Source of the DNA: CAZJHD01 sp964545855
Lineage (GTDB): Bacteria; Planctomycetota; UBA1135; JACQFD01
DNA: 64,000 nt
NCBI GenBank assembly: GCA_964545855.1
Contig: CAZJHD010000006.1
Location: 66,322 to 130,321 of the forward strand
Direction of reading: 5' to 3'
Position numbers and translations under genes: made by a program. Below the pieces are notes generated by a model, which saw nothing but the letters and a program-made list of their open reading frames with translations, searched no databases and was not told where the DNA came from. This document shows, in pieces, positions 50,777 to 61,100 of the stretch (positions are counted from its first letter, which is position 1; each line of letters begins with the position of its first letter).

Positions 50777-50897
50777 GCGACGTGTCGAGGAGCGATGCGG
50801 GAGATCGAGGGGTTCGAGGCGTGGAGGGCCTTGGCCAGCGGGTTGGGTGAGAACGGGCCGGACGAGAACGGGCCGGACGCGTCCGGCCTCCGGAGGG

Positions 50898-51611
50898 TCA
50901 CTTCTTCTTCAGCAAGGGCGCGTCTCGCCGAAGGCTTCGCAGCTCCTCGACGGGACAGTCGGGGCCCGGAATGAGGTAGGCGTTCGGGGCGATCACGCCG
51001 TCGCGACGGAGGAGCTCCACGTCGTACTCCTTCGGCGCGCCGTCGGCCATGAGCACGTTCGTCGTGTAGCTGTGATTGGGGACCGGATCCTGCTCCGTGT
51101 CGGCGAACTCGTTGTCGCAAGCGACCAGGGCCTGCTTGCCCGGCGTCTTGTCGATGTGCGGAAAGTGCTCCACGTCGCGTCCCGCGTAGGCCGTGTACGT
51201 CTCGTCCAGGTTCTCCCAATCGTCGAACCAGTGCTCCGGGGTCCGATCGCCGAGGCCGCCGAGCAATCGAGGCTGGACGCCCGGGCAGGTGAACCGCTTC
51301 GCGAAGTTCTCGCTGTGGCTCTCCGTGTCGACGCGCCAGAGCTCCAGGAAGAAACGGATCCCCGACTGGTTCGGCCAGTCCTTGAAGCGGTCCTTGTAGA
51401 GCTGGAAGTTCCGATAGAGGTCCGTCATGTTCAGCGAGCAGGCGGAGACCTTCGCGCGGTCCAGGTACTTCGGGACCTGGATCGCGAGGGCGCTGATCAG
51501 GATGGCGATGATCGCCATCACCGCGAGCAGCTCGATGAGAGTGAATCCGAGGCGGCGCCGCGACCGAGCGCGCGTCCGTCCGGGTGTCCGGGAGCAGGGC
51601 TTCATGGGCAT
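50898..51611 (-). CDS. type IV pilin-like (pseudopilin) protein
   Basis: The 237-residue prepilin has a basic leader of about 22 residues and a class III cleavage site 'RRLGFTLIELLAVMAIIAIL' with cleavage expected after Gly and the invariant Glu at +5. The hydrophobic helix continues to about residue 50. The globular part contains two to four Cys, an Asp/Asn-rich segment and ends in a Lys-rich tail. Such H-X9-DG-type secreted pilins are abundant in planctomycetes; this one is far from the pilus ATPase cluster at 1-5647. ATG 51611 or ATG 51605 can serve as start. A TAGAAT hexamer lies nine bases upstream. Confidence 0.85.
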   Translation of the reverse strand: MPMKPCSRTPGRTRARSRRRLGFTLIELLAVMAIIAILISALAIQVPKYLDRAKVSACSLNMTDLYRNFQLYKDRFKDWPNQSGIRFFLELWRVDTESHSENFAKRFTCPGVQPRLLGGLGDRTPEHWFDDWENLDETYTAYAGRDVEHFPHIDKTPGKQALVACDNEFADTEQDPVPNHSYTTNVLMADGAPKEYDVELLRRDGVIAPNAYLIPGPDCPVEELRSLRRDAPLLKKK

Positions 51612-51620
51612 CCTCGGGCG

Positions 51621-51626
51621 ATTCTA
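51621..51626 (-). promoter_or_regulatory. TAGAAT -10-like element upstream of the pilin-like gene
   Basis: On the minus strand TAGAAT (51626-51621) matches the -10 consensus at five of six positions and ends nine bases before the ATG at 51611. Transcription from it would give a leader of only a few bases. No -35 match is seen. Confidence 0.4.
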
Positions 51627-51717
51627 GAACGCAAGGTGTGCCGAGGTTGCTCGATTTTGAGCGCCGCGCGCCCGGGAGGACGTGCTCGCGTGAAGCTCCC
51701 GGTCCTTCACTCGATCG

Positions 51718-52188
51718 TCACTCGATCAACGAGGGCCGATCGGGGTTGCGCAGCCGAAGGAGCTGGTAGATCTGTCCGCGGTGATGCGCCTCGTGCTGCA
51801 GCACGTGCCAGACGATCCAGCGCACCGTCACGATGTTGCCGCGATGATCGATCTTCGTGTCCGCGAGGCGCGCGACGGCGAGGCTCTCCAGGAACTGATT
51901 CGTCTGCTCCCGGAGGATCCTCCAGCGCTCTCGCACGGCGTCGGGATCGGCCCAGACGCCCGGCTCGTGCCGGATCCACTCGTTGCCGCGCACGACACGG
52001 TCGATCCAATAGGCCTCGGAGTCGCAGAGGTGCCTCAGGATGTCGCCGATGCTCCGCACCTTCGCGTGCGCGACCGGCTTCCAGTCGAAGGTCGGACCGT
52101 CCACGTGGGCGAGCACCTGCTCCAGCTCCAGCCGCACGACGTCCCAGTCGCGGAACGAATCGCGCGCGTTCGGGCCACGCGTGCTCAT
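51718..52188 (-). CDS. DinB-family putative metal-dependent protein
   Basis: The 156-residue protein is a four-helix DinB/YfiT-fold member. The metal-binding histidines are visible: one in 'DILRHLCDSEAYW' near 52 and two in 'WHVLQHEAHHRGQI' near 130-137. Family members include mycothiol- or bacillithiol-dependent transferases and many of unknown function. It starts at ATG 52188, 103 bases after ahcY on the same strand. It is complete and of normal length. Confidence 0.88.
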   Translation of the reverse strand: MSTRGPNARDSFRDWDVVRLELEQVLAHVDGPTFDWKPVAHAKVRSIGDILRHLCDSEAYWIDRVVRGNEWIRHEPGVWADPDAVRERWRILREQTNQFLESLAVARLADTKIDHRGNIVTVRWIVWHVLQHEAHHRGQIYQLLRLRNPDRPSLIE

Positions 52189-52291
52189 CGCAGGACCGGG
52201 CTCGAAGGACCGGCGGGAACGGACGAGGCGCGACGCCGGGCCCGGAGCGAAGTGATCGCTCCGGGTCGGCGTCGCTCCTTCCTCCGCCCGC

Positions 52292-53617
52292 TCAGGTGCC
52301 TTCCTGCCAGGACTCGAGGTAGGCCTTCTGCTCGGGCGTGAGCGTGTCGATCGTGATCCCCATGGTCTCGAGCTTCAGGCGGCCGACCCAGCGGTCGATC
52401 GTCTTCGGCACCTCGTGGACCGACACGGAGAGAGGCTTCTTCTGCGTCGCGACCCACTCCGTGGCGAGGGCCTGCGTCGCGAAGGACATGTCCATCACGC
52501 TCGCGGGATGTCCCTCGGCGCAGGCGAGATTCACGAGCCGTCCCTGGCCGAGCAGGTAGATCGTCCGGCCGTTCGGGAGGACGTAGGCGTCCACGAACTT
52601 CCGCACGTCACGGATCTCCTTCTTCGCGAGCTTCTTCAGGCCCGCGACGTCGATCTCGATGTCGAAGTGGCCCGAGTTGCAGATGACCGCGCCCTCCTTC
52701 ATCGACTTCATGTGCTCGGTCGTCACCACGTGCTTGTTGCCGGTGACGGTGCAGAACACGTCGCCGATCTTCGCCGCCTCGCGCATCGGCATGACGCGGA
52801 AGCCGTCCATGGCGGCCTCGAGGGCCTTGATCGGGTCGATCTCCGTCACGATCACCTGCGCGCCCATGCCGCGGGCGCGCGTCGCGAAGCCGCGGCCGCA
52901 CCAGCCGTAGCCGGCCACCACGACGACCTTGCTCGCCAGGAGGGCGTCCGTCGCGCGGATGATCCCGTCGATCGTGCTCTGACCCGTGCCATAGCGGTTG
53001 TCGAAGAGGTGCTTCGTGTCGGCGTCGTTCACGGCGACGACCGGGATTCGGAGCGCACCCTCGATCGCCATCGCCTTCAGGCGGATCACGCCCGTCGTCG
53101 TCTCCTCCATCGATCCCTTGATCTGCGGGATCAGCTCCGGCGCGTCCTTGTGGATCGCCGTCACGAGATCGCAGCCGTCGTCCATCGTGAGGTTCGGCTT
53201 GTGAGCGATCGCCGCGCGCATGTGCTTGTAGTAGGTGGCGTTGTCCTCGCCCTTGATCGCGTGCGTGGGGATCCCGTAGTGGAGCGAGAGCGCCGCGGAG
53301 ACGTCGTCCTGCGTGGAGAGCGGATTCGACGCGCAAAGGAGCAGGTCGGCGCCGCCGGCCTGGAGGGTCCTCATGAGGTTCGCCGTCTCCGCCGTGACGT
53401 GGAGGCACGCCGACATCCGGATGCCCTTGAGCGGCTTCTCCTTCGCGAAGCGCTCGCTGATCCGCGCCAGCACCGGCATGTCGCGCGCCGCCCATTCGAT
53501 GCGCTGGATGCCCTGCGCCTTCAGCGAGGGATCGGCGCAGTCGTACTTGGCGTGGGATTCCTTGGAAGCGGCGTTCGGGGAAGCGGTCTGCGAGCGAGCG
53601 GTCATCGACTTGGGCAT
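52292..53617 (-). CDS. ahcY: adenosylhomocysteinase
   Basis: AhcY splits S-adenosylhomocysteine into adenosine and homocysteine, removing the product inhibitor of methyltransferases. The 441-residue protein has 'HVTAETANLMRTLQAGGADL' near 78, 'EETTTGVIRL', the NAD-binding block 'VVAGYGWCGRGFATRARGMG' near 225, 'NSGHFDIEID' and the C-terminal 'YLESW' replacing the usual 'RY'-ending tail that reaches the partner subunit. ATG 53617 or ATG 53605 can be the start; a 35-residue N-terminal extension is not conserved. metK lies directly upstream on the same strand but ends in a terminator, so ahcY probably has its own promoter. Confidence 0.96.
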   Translation of the reverse strand: MPKSMTARSQTASPNAASKESHAKYDCADPSLKAQGIQRIEWAARDMPVLARISERFAKEKPLKGIRMSACLHVTAETANLMRTLQAGGADLLLCASNPLSTQDDVSAALSLHYGIPTHAIKGEDNATYYKHMRAAIAHKPNLTMDDGCDLVTAIHKDAPELIPQIKGSMEETTTGVIRLKAMAIEGALRIPVVAVNDADTKHLFDNRYGTGQSTIDGIIRATDALLASKVVVVAGYGWCGRGFATRARGMGAQVIVTEIDPIKALEAAMDGFRVMPMREAAKIGDVFCTVTGNKHVVTTEHMKSMKEGAVICNSGHFDIEIDVAGLKKLAKKEIRDVRKFVDAYVLPNGRTIYLLGQGRLVNLACAEGHPASVMDMSFATQALATEWVATQKKPLSVSVHEVPKTIDRWVGRLKLETMGITIDTLTPEQKAYLESWQEGT

Positions 53618-53697
53618 GGGGATGGGGTCCGGATCCCTCCGCGTCGCTGCGTGGAGGGGAGCCGTTCGAGTGAGCGGGAAATGGAGAGTGTTGTTCG

Positions 53698-53732
53698 AGA
53701 AAAAGCGCGGAAGCCGCGTTGGACGCGGCTTC
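53698..53732 (-). terminator. rho-independent terminator of metK
   Basis: On the minus strand a perfect ten-base-pair stem (53732-53723 with 53719-53710) and three-base loop is followed by CGCGC and a T5 run (53704-53700). It lies 25 bases after the metK stop and 80 bases before ahcY. Confidence 0.85.
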
Positions 53733-53756
53733 GCGGTGGAGTGGAGTGGGCGGGGC

Positions 53757-54974
<1,218 letters not shown>

Positions 54975-55431
54975 GGCGTGCGGACGAAGAGGTGGCGGTT
55001 GTTCGGAAAGGTGGGTGGGGTCGAGACCTGCGGCGCAGGAGGAGCTGGCCTCGAGGGTCGATGCTCCCTCGACACGGGCCCGATTCCTTGGGCTCCATCG
55101 AGAGAACGGCTCGCCGAGATTGAACCGTTTCGGCTTCGGTCTCGGCGGCTCCGGACGTGCCAGAGCCGAATTTCGAGCGGACAAGCATAGCCGCTCCGGC
55201 CTCCTTCGGGAAACCGTGCGCTGGGACCTGGCGCCTTCGTCGAGGACCGACCGCCGCCCGGCCGGCGCCCGGCCACCTGGGAGCCGCGACATCGGCCCAT
55301 CGATGGATGCCGCGGATCCGCCCGACGGCGAATCGAGGCTCGGCGCCGGAGGGGTGATGCATACACTGCGCCGTCTCGCCGAGCGCACGCGCTCGCGCTC
55401 TCTGTCCCCGCGGCACCCGAATCGCAACGCC
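54975..55431. other. non-coding divergent region between metK and the collagen-like gene
   Basis: No gene is seen in these 457 bases; open frames here lack any protein-like character. An eight-base-pair inverted repeat (55112-55119 with 55140-55147) with a 20-base interior that contains a small CCG/CGG stem lies about 140-175 bases upstream of metK. It would sit in the metK leader if transcription starts before it. I compared the leader with SAM and SAH riboswitch patterns I know and found no match. A TACACT hexamer at 55362-55367 faces the collagen-like gene. Confidence 0.5.
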
Positions 55432-56781
55432 ATGCAACGGACTCTCCCGCTCCTCGCCGCCGTCGCGGCCTCGCTCACTCTCTCCGCGCCCGCCTTCGCC
55501 GCCGGCGACTCGCCCGCGACGCTCGCGGCCGACGCCTACGTGAGGCTCAAGTCCAAGAAGAACTACGGAACGAGCCAGGTCCTGCAGCTCAAGGGAGACG
55601 GTGCGAGCGCCTACATCCGCTTCGAGCTCGGCTCCCTGCCGCCGGGCACCACGGGCGGCCAGGTCGAGCTCGCGCACCTCCAGCTCTTCGTGAGCAAGGT
55701 GATTGGCACCGGGAACGTGGAAGTGCGACGCGTCTTCGATCCCTGGGAGGAAACGATCGTGAACGCCCTCGCGCCTCCCGCGGTCGGCGACGTCGAGGCC
55801 CCGGCCCTCGGGCTGGAGAAGGACGATCGATACTCCTTCGTGAGCTTCGACGTCACCGAGCTCGTCCGCGCGTGGATCGACGGAGCCGTCGAGAACCGTG
55901 GCATCGGGATCTTCGCCGTCAGCTCCGACAAGAAGTTCACCGTCGAGTTCGACAGCAAGGAGAACGTGAAGACGGCACACGAGCCGGCACTGCGCCTCCT
56001 GCTGAAGGCGCCCCCCGCGGCGCCGGGCGCCGTCGGGCCCCAGGGGCCGATGGGTCCGGCGGGTCCCTTGGGACCCCAGGGACCGCAGGGGCCACCCGGG
56101 ACGAATGGAGCGCCCGGGCTCACGGGTCCCGCCGGTCCGGCGGGTCCGACGGGAGCGGCGGGTCCGCAGGGAGCGACTGGCGCTCCGGGCGCGACCGGGC
56201 CTCCGGGCACGACGGGACCGCAGGGACCCCAGGGTGTCGTTGGACCCACGGGTCCCGCCGGCATCGCCGGTCCGACGGGCCCCATGGGTCCCCAGGGGAA
56301 CCCGGGACCGATCGGCATCCAGGGACCCCAGGGCGTGCAGGGTCCCATCGGCGCGAATGGACCTCCGGGTCCCATCGGGCCGCCGGCCTTCGTCGCGACC
56401 GCCTTCGCCCATGGCCCCGCGGGCGCACCCACGAGCACTCTCTCCTTCCTCTCGCCGATCGCCGTGGTGACGGTCTCGGGCGCGCAGCGCGTCTTCGTGA
56501 ACTCGACGCGCTCCTTCGGCAGCGTGCAGCCGGGCGGCGCCAACAAGCTGTCGCTCTTCGTCGGCTACCGAGTCCTCGGCGACACCACGATCACGACCGT
56601 CGGGTCCGGGATGCTCAACAACGCCGTCGCGGAGAACGTCCGCGTTCCCATGAACGCGAGCGCCATCCTCCAGGGACTCGCGGCCGGGACCTACGAAGTG
56701 GGCCTCGTCGGGAGCGCCGTGAACGCCCAGAACTGGGACTTCAACGACTGGGGCTACACGACGGCGTTCGTCTTCGAGTAG
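55432..56781 (+). CDS. secreted protein with DNRLRE-like domain, 40-triplet collagen stalk and C-terminal head
   Basis: The 449-residue product has a Sec signal ending 'SAPAFAAGD'. Residues about 30-190 form a DNRLRE/CBM-type beta domain ('ADAYVRLKSKKNYGTS', 'YIRFELGSLPPG', 'FDVTELVRAWIDG'). Residues 199-318 are 40 uninterrupted Gly-X-Y triplets, rich in GPQ, GPP, GPT and GPM, which should form a collagen triple helix. The last 130 residues are a separate beta-rich head. Trimeric collagen-like stalks act in adhesion, spores or surface filaments; an extracellular structural role is likely. The ATG at 55432 opens the signal peptide; the frame upstream is open but not protein-like. It is divergent from metK. 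Confidence 0.88.
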   Translation: MQRTLPLLAAVAASLTLSAPAFAAGDSPATLAADAYVRLKSKKNYGTSQVLQLKGDGASAYIRFELGSLPPGTTGGQVELAHLQLFVSKVIGTGNVEVRRVFDPWEETIVNALAPPAVGDVEAPALGLEKDDRYSFVSFDVTELVRAWIDGAVENRGIGIFAVSSDKKFTVEFDSKENVKTAHEPALRLLLKAPPAAPGAVGPQGPMGPAGPLGPQGPQGPPGTNGAPGLTGPAGPAGPTGAAGPQGATGAPGATGPPGTTGPQGPQGVVGPTGPAGIAGPTGPMGPQGNPGPIGIQGPQGVQGPIGANGPPGPIGPPAFVATAFAHGPAGAPTSTLSFLSPIAVVTVSGAQRVFVNSTRSFGSVQPGGANKLSLFVGYRVLGDTTITTVGSGMLNNAVAENVRVPMNASAILQGLAAGTYEVGLVGSAVNAQNWDFNDWGYTTAFVFE

Positions 56782-56797
56782 CCGCTTCGCCGAACGC

Positions 56798-58186
56798 TCA
56801 GGGAAGACCGCGCGCTCGCAGTTCGCGCACGACCCGCGCCGCGGCGCCGCGATGGGGCGCGACGGCGCGCGGTCCACCGGCTCCGGCGCGCCGCGCGCCG
56901 TCGGGATCGCCGAGCCATCGGCCGAGCGCCTCCGCGAGTTCGTCCCCGTTGCGCACGACGCGGCTCGCTCCCGCCTCGGACAGGATCGCGGCGGCCTCCG
57001 CGAAGCTCTCCATTCCGGGTCCGTGGACCACGGGAACCCCGAGGGCCGCCGGCTCCAGCACGTTCTGCCCTCCGCGGCGGTTCTCGAGGGATCCACCGAC
57101 GAAGGCGATCCGCGCGAATCGGTAGAGCGCCTCCAGGTCTCCCACGGTGTCGACGACGATCGGCGCCGTGGGCGACGTCACCGAGCGGTTCTCGGAGCGC
57201 AGGACGCTCAGCCGCTCCACCCTGCCGAGCCGTCGCGACAGGAGCGCGACGACCTCCTCGATGCGGTCGAGATGGCGCGGCACCACGGCGATCCGGAGCC
57301 CCGGGAATCCGCTCGCGCGCAGCCGCGCCACGGCATCGGCGATCCGATCCTCCTCGGGCGCGTGGGTGCTCCCCGCGACGACGAGCACGTCGTTCGCGTC
57401 GATCCGCAATCGCGCCGCGATCTCCGCGTCGGGAGGCTTCGCCGGATCGGCGAGTCCGTCGAACTTCATGTTCCCGCAGACGGCGATGCGGTCCGGCGGA
57501 ACGCCGAGGGCGAGGAGCCGCTCCGCATGCGCCTCGCCCTGGACGGCGAACAGCCGCACGTCGCCCAGCCGTCGCGCGGCGTACTCGCGGAGCCAGCCGT
57601 AGCGACGAGCGGTCCGCTCCGAGATCCGGCCGTTCACGACGGCGATCGGCACCTGGCGCTTCGCCGCGTGGCGCAGGAATCCGGGCCAGAGCTCGAGCTC
57701 CAGCAGGAGCACGGAGCGCGGACGCAGGCGATCGAGGAACCGCGCGGCGCAGGTGGGAAAGTCGATCGGGAAGGGACGCACCGGCGATTCCTGATGCCGT
57801 CGCCGCGCCTCCTGGAGACCCGTCGCCGTCGTCGCGGTGAGGAGCTCGCGGACCGTTTCCCCGCTGTCCCTCAGCGCGCGCAGCAGCGGCGCGACGAGCC
57901 GGACCTCGCCCACGGAGACTCCGTGGAGGACCACCCGGTCCTCGATCGCCGAGGCGGGCTCGACGGCGAGGTCGAGCGCGAGGCGGCCGAGGAGCCGCCG
58001 GCGCTGCTCCGGATCGCGCCGGCTCCGGAGCAGTCCCGCGGGAACGGCGACCGCGGCCGCGGCGGCGCCGATCGCTCCGTAGGCGAGGTCGAAGACCGTG
58101 ATCGCCGCGGGATCGCCGGCGCGGGATCGCAGGATCTCGCCCGCCGGCCGGCGACTCCCCTCCGCGCTCGGAGCCGCGCCGTTCAC
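56798..58186 (-). CDS. kdtA: 3-deoxy-D-manno-octulosonic acid (Kdo) transferase
   Basis: KdtA (WaaA) adds Kdo to the lipid A precursor, so the organism makes lipopolysaccharide or a close relative. The 462-residue GT-B enzyme has the N-terminal catalytic Glu in 'HGVSVGEVRLVAPLL' near 90, 'PRSVLLLELELWPGF' near 160, 'VVNGRISERTARR', 'VCGNMKFDG', and the C-terminal sugar-nucleotide block 'FVGGSLENRRGGQNVLEPAA'. The first 35 residues, before the membrane-anchor helix, are longer than usual. It starts 10 bases after the secA stop, so the two are probably co-transcribed. A mono- versus multi-Kdo transferase cannot be told. Confidence 0.93.
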   Translation of the reverse strand: MNGAAPSAEGSRRPAGEILRSRAGDPAAITVFDLAYGAIGAAAAAVAVPAGLLRSRRDPEQRRRLLGRLALDLAVEPASAIEDRVVLHGVSVGEVRLVAPLLRALRDSGETVRELLTATTATGLQEARRRHQESPVRPFPIDFPTCAARFLDRLRPRSVLLLELELWPGFLRHAAKRQVPIAVVNGRISERTARRYGWLREYAARRLGDVRLFAVQGEAHAERLLALGVPPDRIAVCGNMKFDGLADPAKPPDAEIAARLRIDANDVLVVAGSTHAPEEDRIADAVARLRASGFPGLRIAVVPRHLDRIEEVVALLSRRLGRVERLSVLRSENRSVTSPTAPIVVDTVGDLEALYRFARIAFVGGSLENRRGGQNVLEPAALGVPVVHGPGMESFAEAAAILSEAGASRVVRNGDELAEALGRWLGDPDGARRAGAGGPRAVAPHRGAAARVVRELRARGLP

Positions 58187-58195
58187 GACGGGCCG

Positions 58196-61100
58196 TCAGG
58201 CCGCGCGGCCGTGGCAGACCTTGAACTTCTTGCCGGACCCGCACGGGCAGGGGTCGTTGCGTCCCACCTGCTTCGCCGGGTCGTTCCGGACCGCGGGGCG
58301 CGCGGCTCCTCCGCCGGCGGAGCGCATGGCGTCGTCGGCGCGCTTCCTCTGACGTTCCGACTCCTTGTGGAGATCGAAGGCGGCGCGCCCGGCGGAGGCG
58401 CCGGCCGTCGCGAGCGTGCCCGGAGCGCTCTGGGCGCTGCGCAGCCGCTCCGCGTCGAAGGCATCCCGAGCCTTGCGAATCCGCGCGAGCGCCGACTCCG
58501 CGGTCTCCTGGCCCTGCTGCACCGCGTTCGCGACGCCGAAAGCCTGGAACGCGGGGATCCCCGAGCTGCGGGCCGCTTCGAGGACCTGCTTCGCTTCGTC
58601 ACCGAGATCGGCCACGAACTTCTCCGAGAACGCGCGGATCCGCTCCCGGGCCTTCTCGGCGGGCTCGATGCCCGCGGCGACGGACTGCGCCAGGGCCAGC
58701 GCCTGATCCGGGTGGACTCCCGACTCCTCGGCGAAGGAGCGGACGGCCTCCGCGTCGGGAGTGAGGGGCACCGACGGGAGACTGTCGAGCTTCTGCGCGA
58801 GAGCGAGGGCCTCCTCCGCGGACATGCGGCCCTCGGCAACGGCCTGCGCGAGGCCACCGGCCTGGGCCGGCTGCGCGCCGGCCTGCGTCGCCACCTGGAA
58901 GACCCGCTGGGCGTCCTCCCGCAGCTTCTCGGACTTGCGCTGCGCCTCCACCTCCTCCTTCGTCGGCACGTGCAACTTGAACAGGTGGTCCGTGACCCCG
59001 TCGTTGATCTCCTCGAGCAGGGTTTCGAACATCGTGTAGCCCTCGGCCTTGTACTCGTTCTTGGGATCCACCTGCGCGTAGCCGCGGAGCCCGATGCCGC
59101 TCTTCAGGGCGTCCATGTTGTAGAGGTGGTCCTTCCACTTCTGGTCGATGACCGTGAGCAGCAGGTACTGCTCGACCCGCCGCATGTTCTCGGGGGTCTC
59201 CTTCGCCTCGACCTCGCGATACCGGGCCTCCACGCGCTCCGTCACGAAGGCGCGCAGCGCGTCGGGGTTCTTCACGCGGGACCGCAGTTCTCCGATCGGG
59301 AGGTCGAAGCCGAACTTCCGATGCGCCCACTGGACGAGACCGTCGAGGTCCGGCTCGGCGCCCTTCTCGCCCTGGATCGACTGCACCTTGTCCGTGCACA
59401 CCGCCTCGAGCATCGCACCGACGCGCTCCGGGAGGTTGCGCATCTCGAGGGCGTCCTGGCGCGCGGAGTAGATCACCTTGCGCTGCTCGTCCATCACCTC
59501 GTCGTACTCGAGGAGGTTCTTGCGCACCTCGAAGTTGCGCTGCTCGACCTTCTTCTGCGCCTTCTCGATCGCTCGGGTGACCATCGGGCTCTCGATCGCC
59601 TGGCCCTCGGTCATGCCGAGGCGCTCCATGAACTTCGAGACCCAATCGCGGTAGAAGATCCGCATCAGGTCGTCGTCGAGAGCGAGGAAGAACTTCGAGA
59701 CGCCGGGATCTCCTTGCCGGCCCGAGCGCCCCCGCAGCTGGTTGTCGATCCGCCGCGCTTCGTGCCTCTCGGTGCCCAGAACGTAGAGGCCTCCCGTCTC
59801 CTTCACTCCCTCGCCCAGCTTGATGTCCGTGCCGCGGCCGGCCATGTTCGTCGCGACGGTGACGGCCTGCTTCTCGCCCGCGTGCACGACGATGGTCGCC
59901 TCCTTCTCGTGCTGCTTCGCGTTCAGCACCTCGTGGGGGATTCCACGTCGAGACAGCATCCCCGCGAGCAGCTCGCTCTTCTCGATGGACGTCGTTCCGA
60001 TCAGCAGAGGCTGGCCGAGGGCGTGGACGCGCGCGATCTCCTCGGTGATCGCCTTCCACTTCTCGCGCGCCGTCCGGAAGACGACGTCCGGATGGTCCGC
60101 GCGCGCGATGGGACGATTCGTCGGGACGTTGATGACGTCCAGCTCGTAGATCTTCGCGAACTCCGCCGCCTCCGTCATCGCCGTCCCCGTCATGCCGGCG
60201 AGCTTGTCGAAGAGACGGAAGTAGTTCTGGTAGGTGATCGTCGCGAGCGTCTGGTTCTCCTCCCGCGGCTTGATGCCCTCCTTCGCCTCGACGGCCTGGT
60301 GCAGTCCGTCGCTCCATCGCCGCCCGGGCATCATGCGCCCCGTGAACTCGTCGACGATCACGACCTCGGGCTTCTGGTCCTCGGGGCTCGTGCGCACGAC
60401 GTAGTGCGTGTCGTGCTTGTAGAGGTGGTGCGCCCGGAGGGCCGTCTCCATCAGGTGCGGCCACGCCATGTTGGCGCCCGAATAGAAGCTGTCGACGCCG
60501 GCGAGCTTCTCAGCCTGCTCGATGCCCTCGTCCGTGAGGAGGCACTGGCGCTCCTTCTCCTTGATCTCGAAGTGCGCTCCCGGCTGGAGGCGGCGCGCGA
60601 GCCGATCGGCCACTTGGTAGCGGTCGCTCGACTGCTCCGCCGGCCCGCTGATGATGAGCGGTGTGCGGGCCTCGTCGATCAGGATGGAGTCGACCTCGTC
60701 GACGATCGCGTAGTTCAGGTTCTTCTGCACCTGATCCTCCACGCGCCACTTCATGTTGTCGCGGAGGTAGTCGAATCCGAACTCGCTGTTCGTGCCGTAG
60801 GTGATGTCGCAGGCGTACTCGGGCTTGCGTTCCTCCGGCGACATCCACTGCTGGATCGCGCCCACCTTCAGGCCGAGGTACTCGTGGACGGGCGCCATCC
60901 AGTCCCGGTCGCGCTTCGCCAGGTAGTCGTTCACCGTCACGACGTAGACGCCCTTGCCGGAGAGGGCGTTCAGGTAGCACGGGAGCGTCGCGACGAGCGT
61001 CTTGCCCTCGCCGGTCGCCATCTCCGCGATCGTTCCGCGATGCAGCACGACGCCCCCGATCATCTGGACGTCGAAGTGGCGCATCCCGATCGTCCGCTGC

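Noticed and set aside
53618..53756. SAH or SAM riboswitch in the ahcY leader
   Set aside because: The region is mainly explained by the metK terminator and a short leader. The remaining sequence does not reproduce the conserved core of any SAH/SAM class I know.
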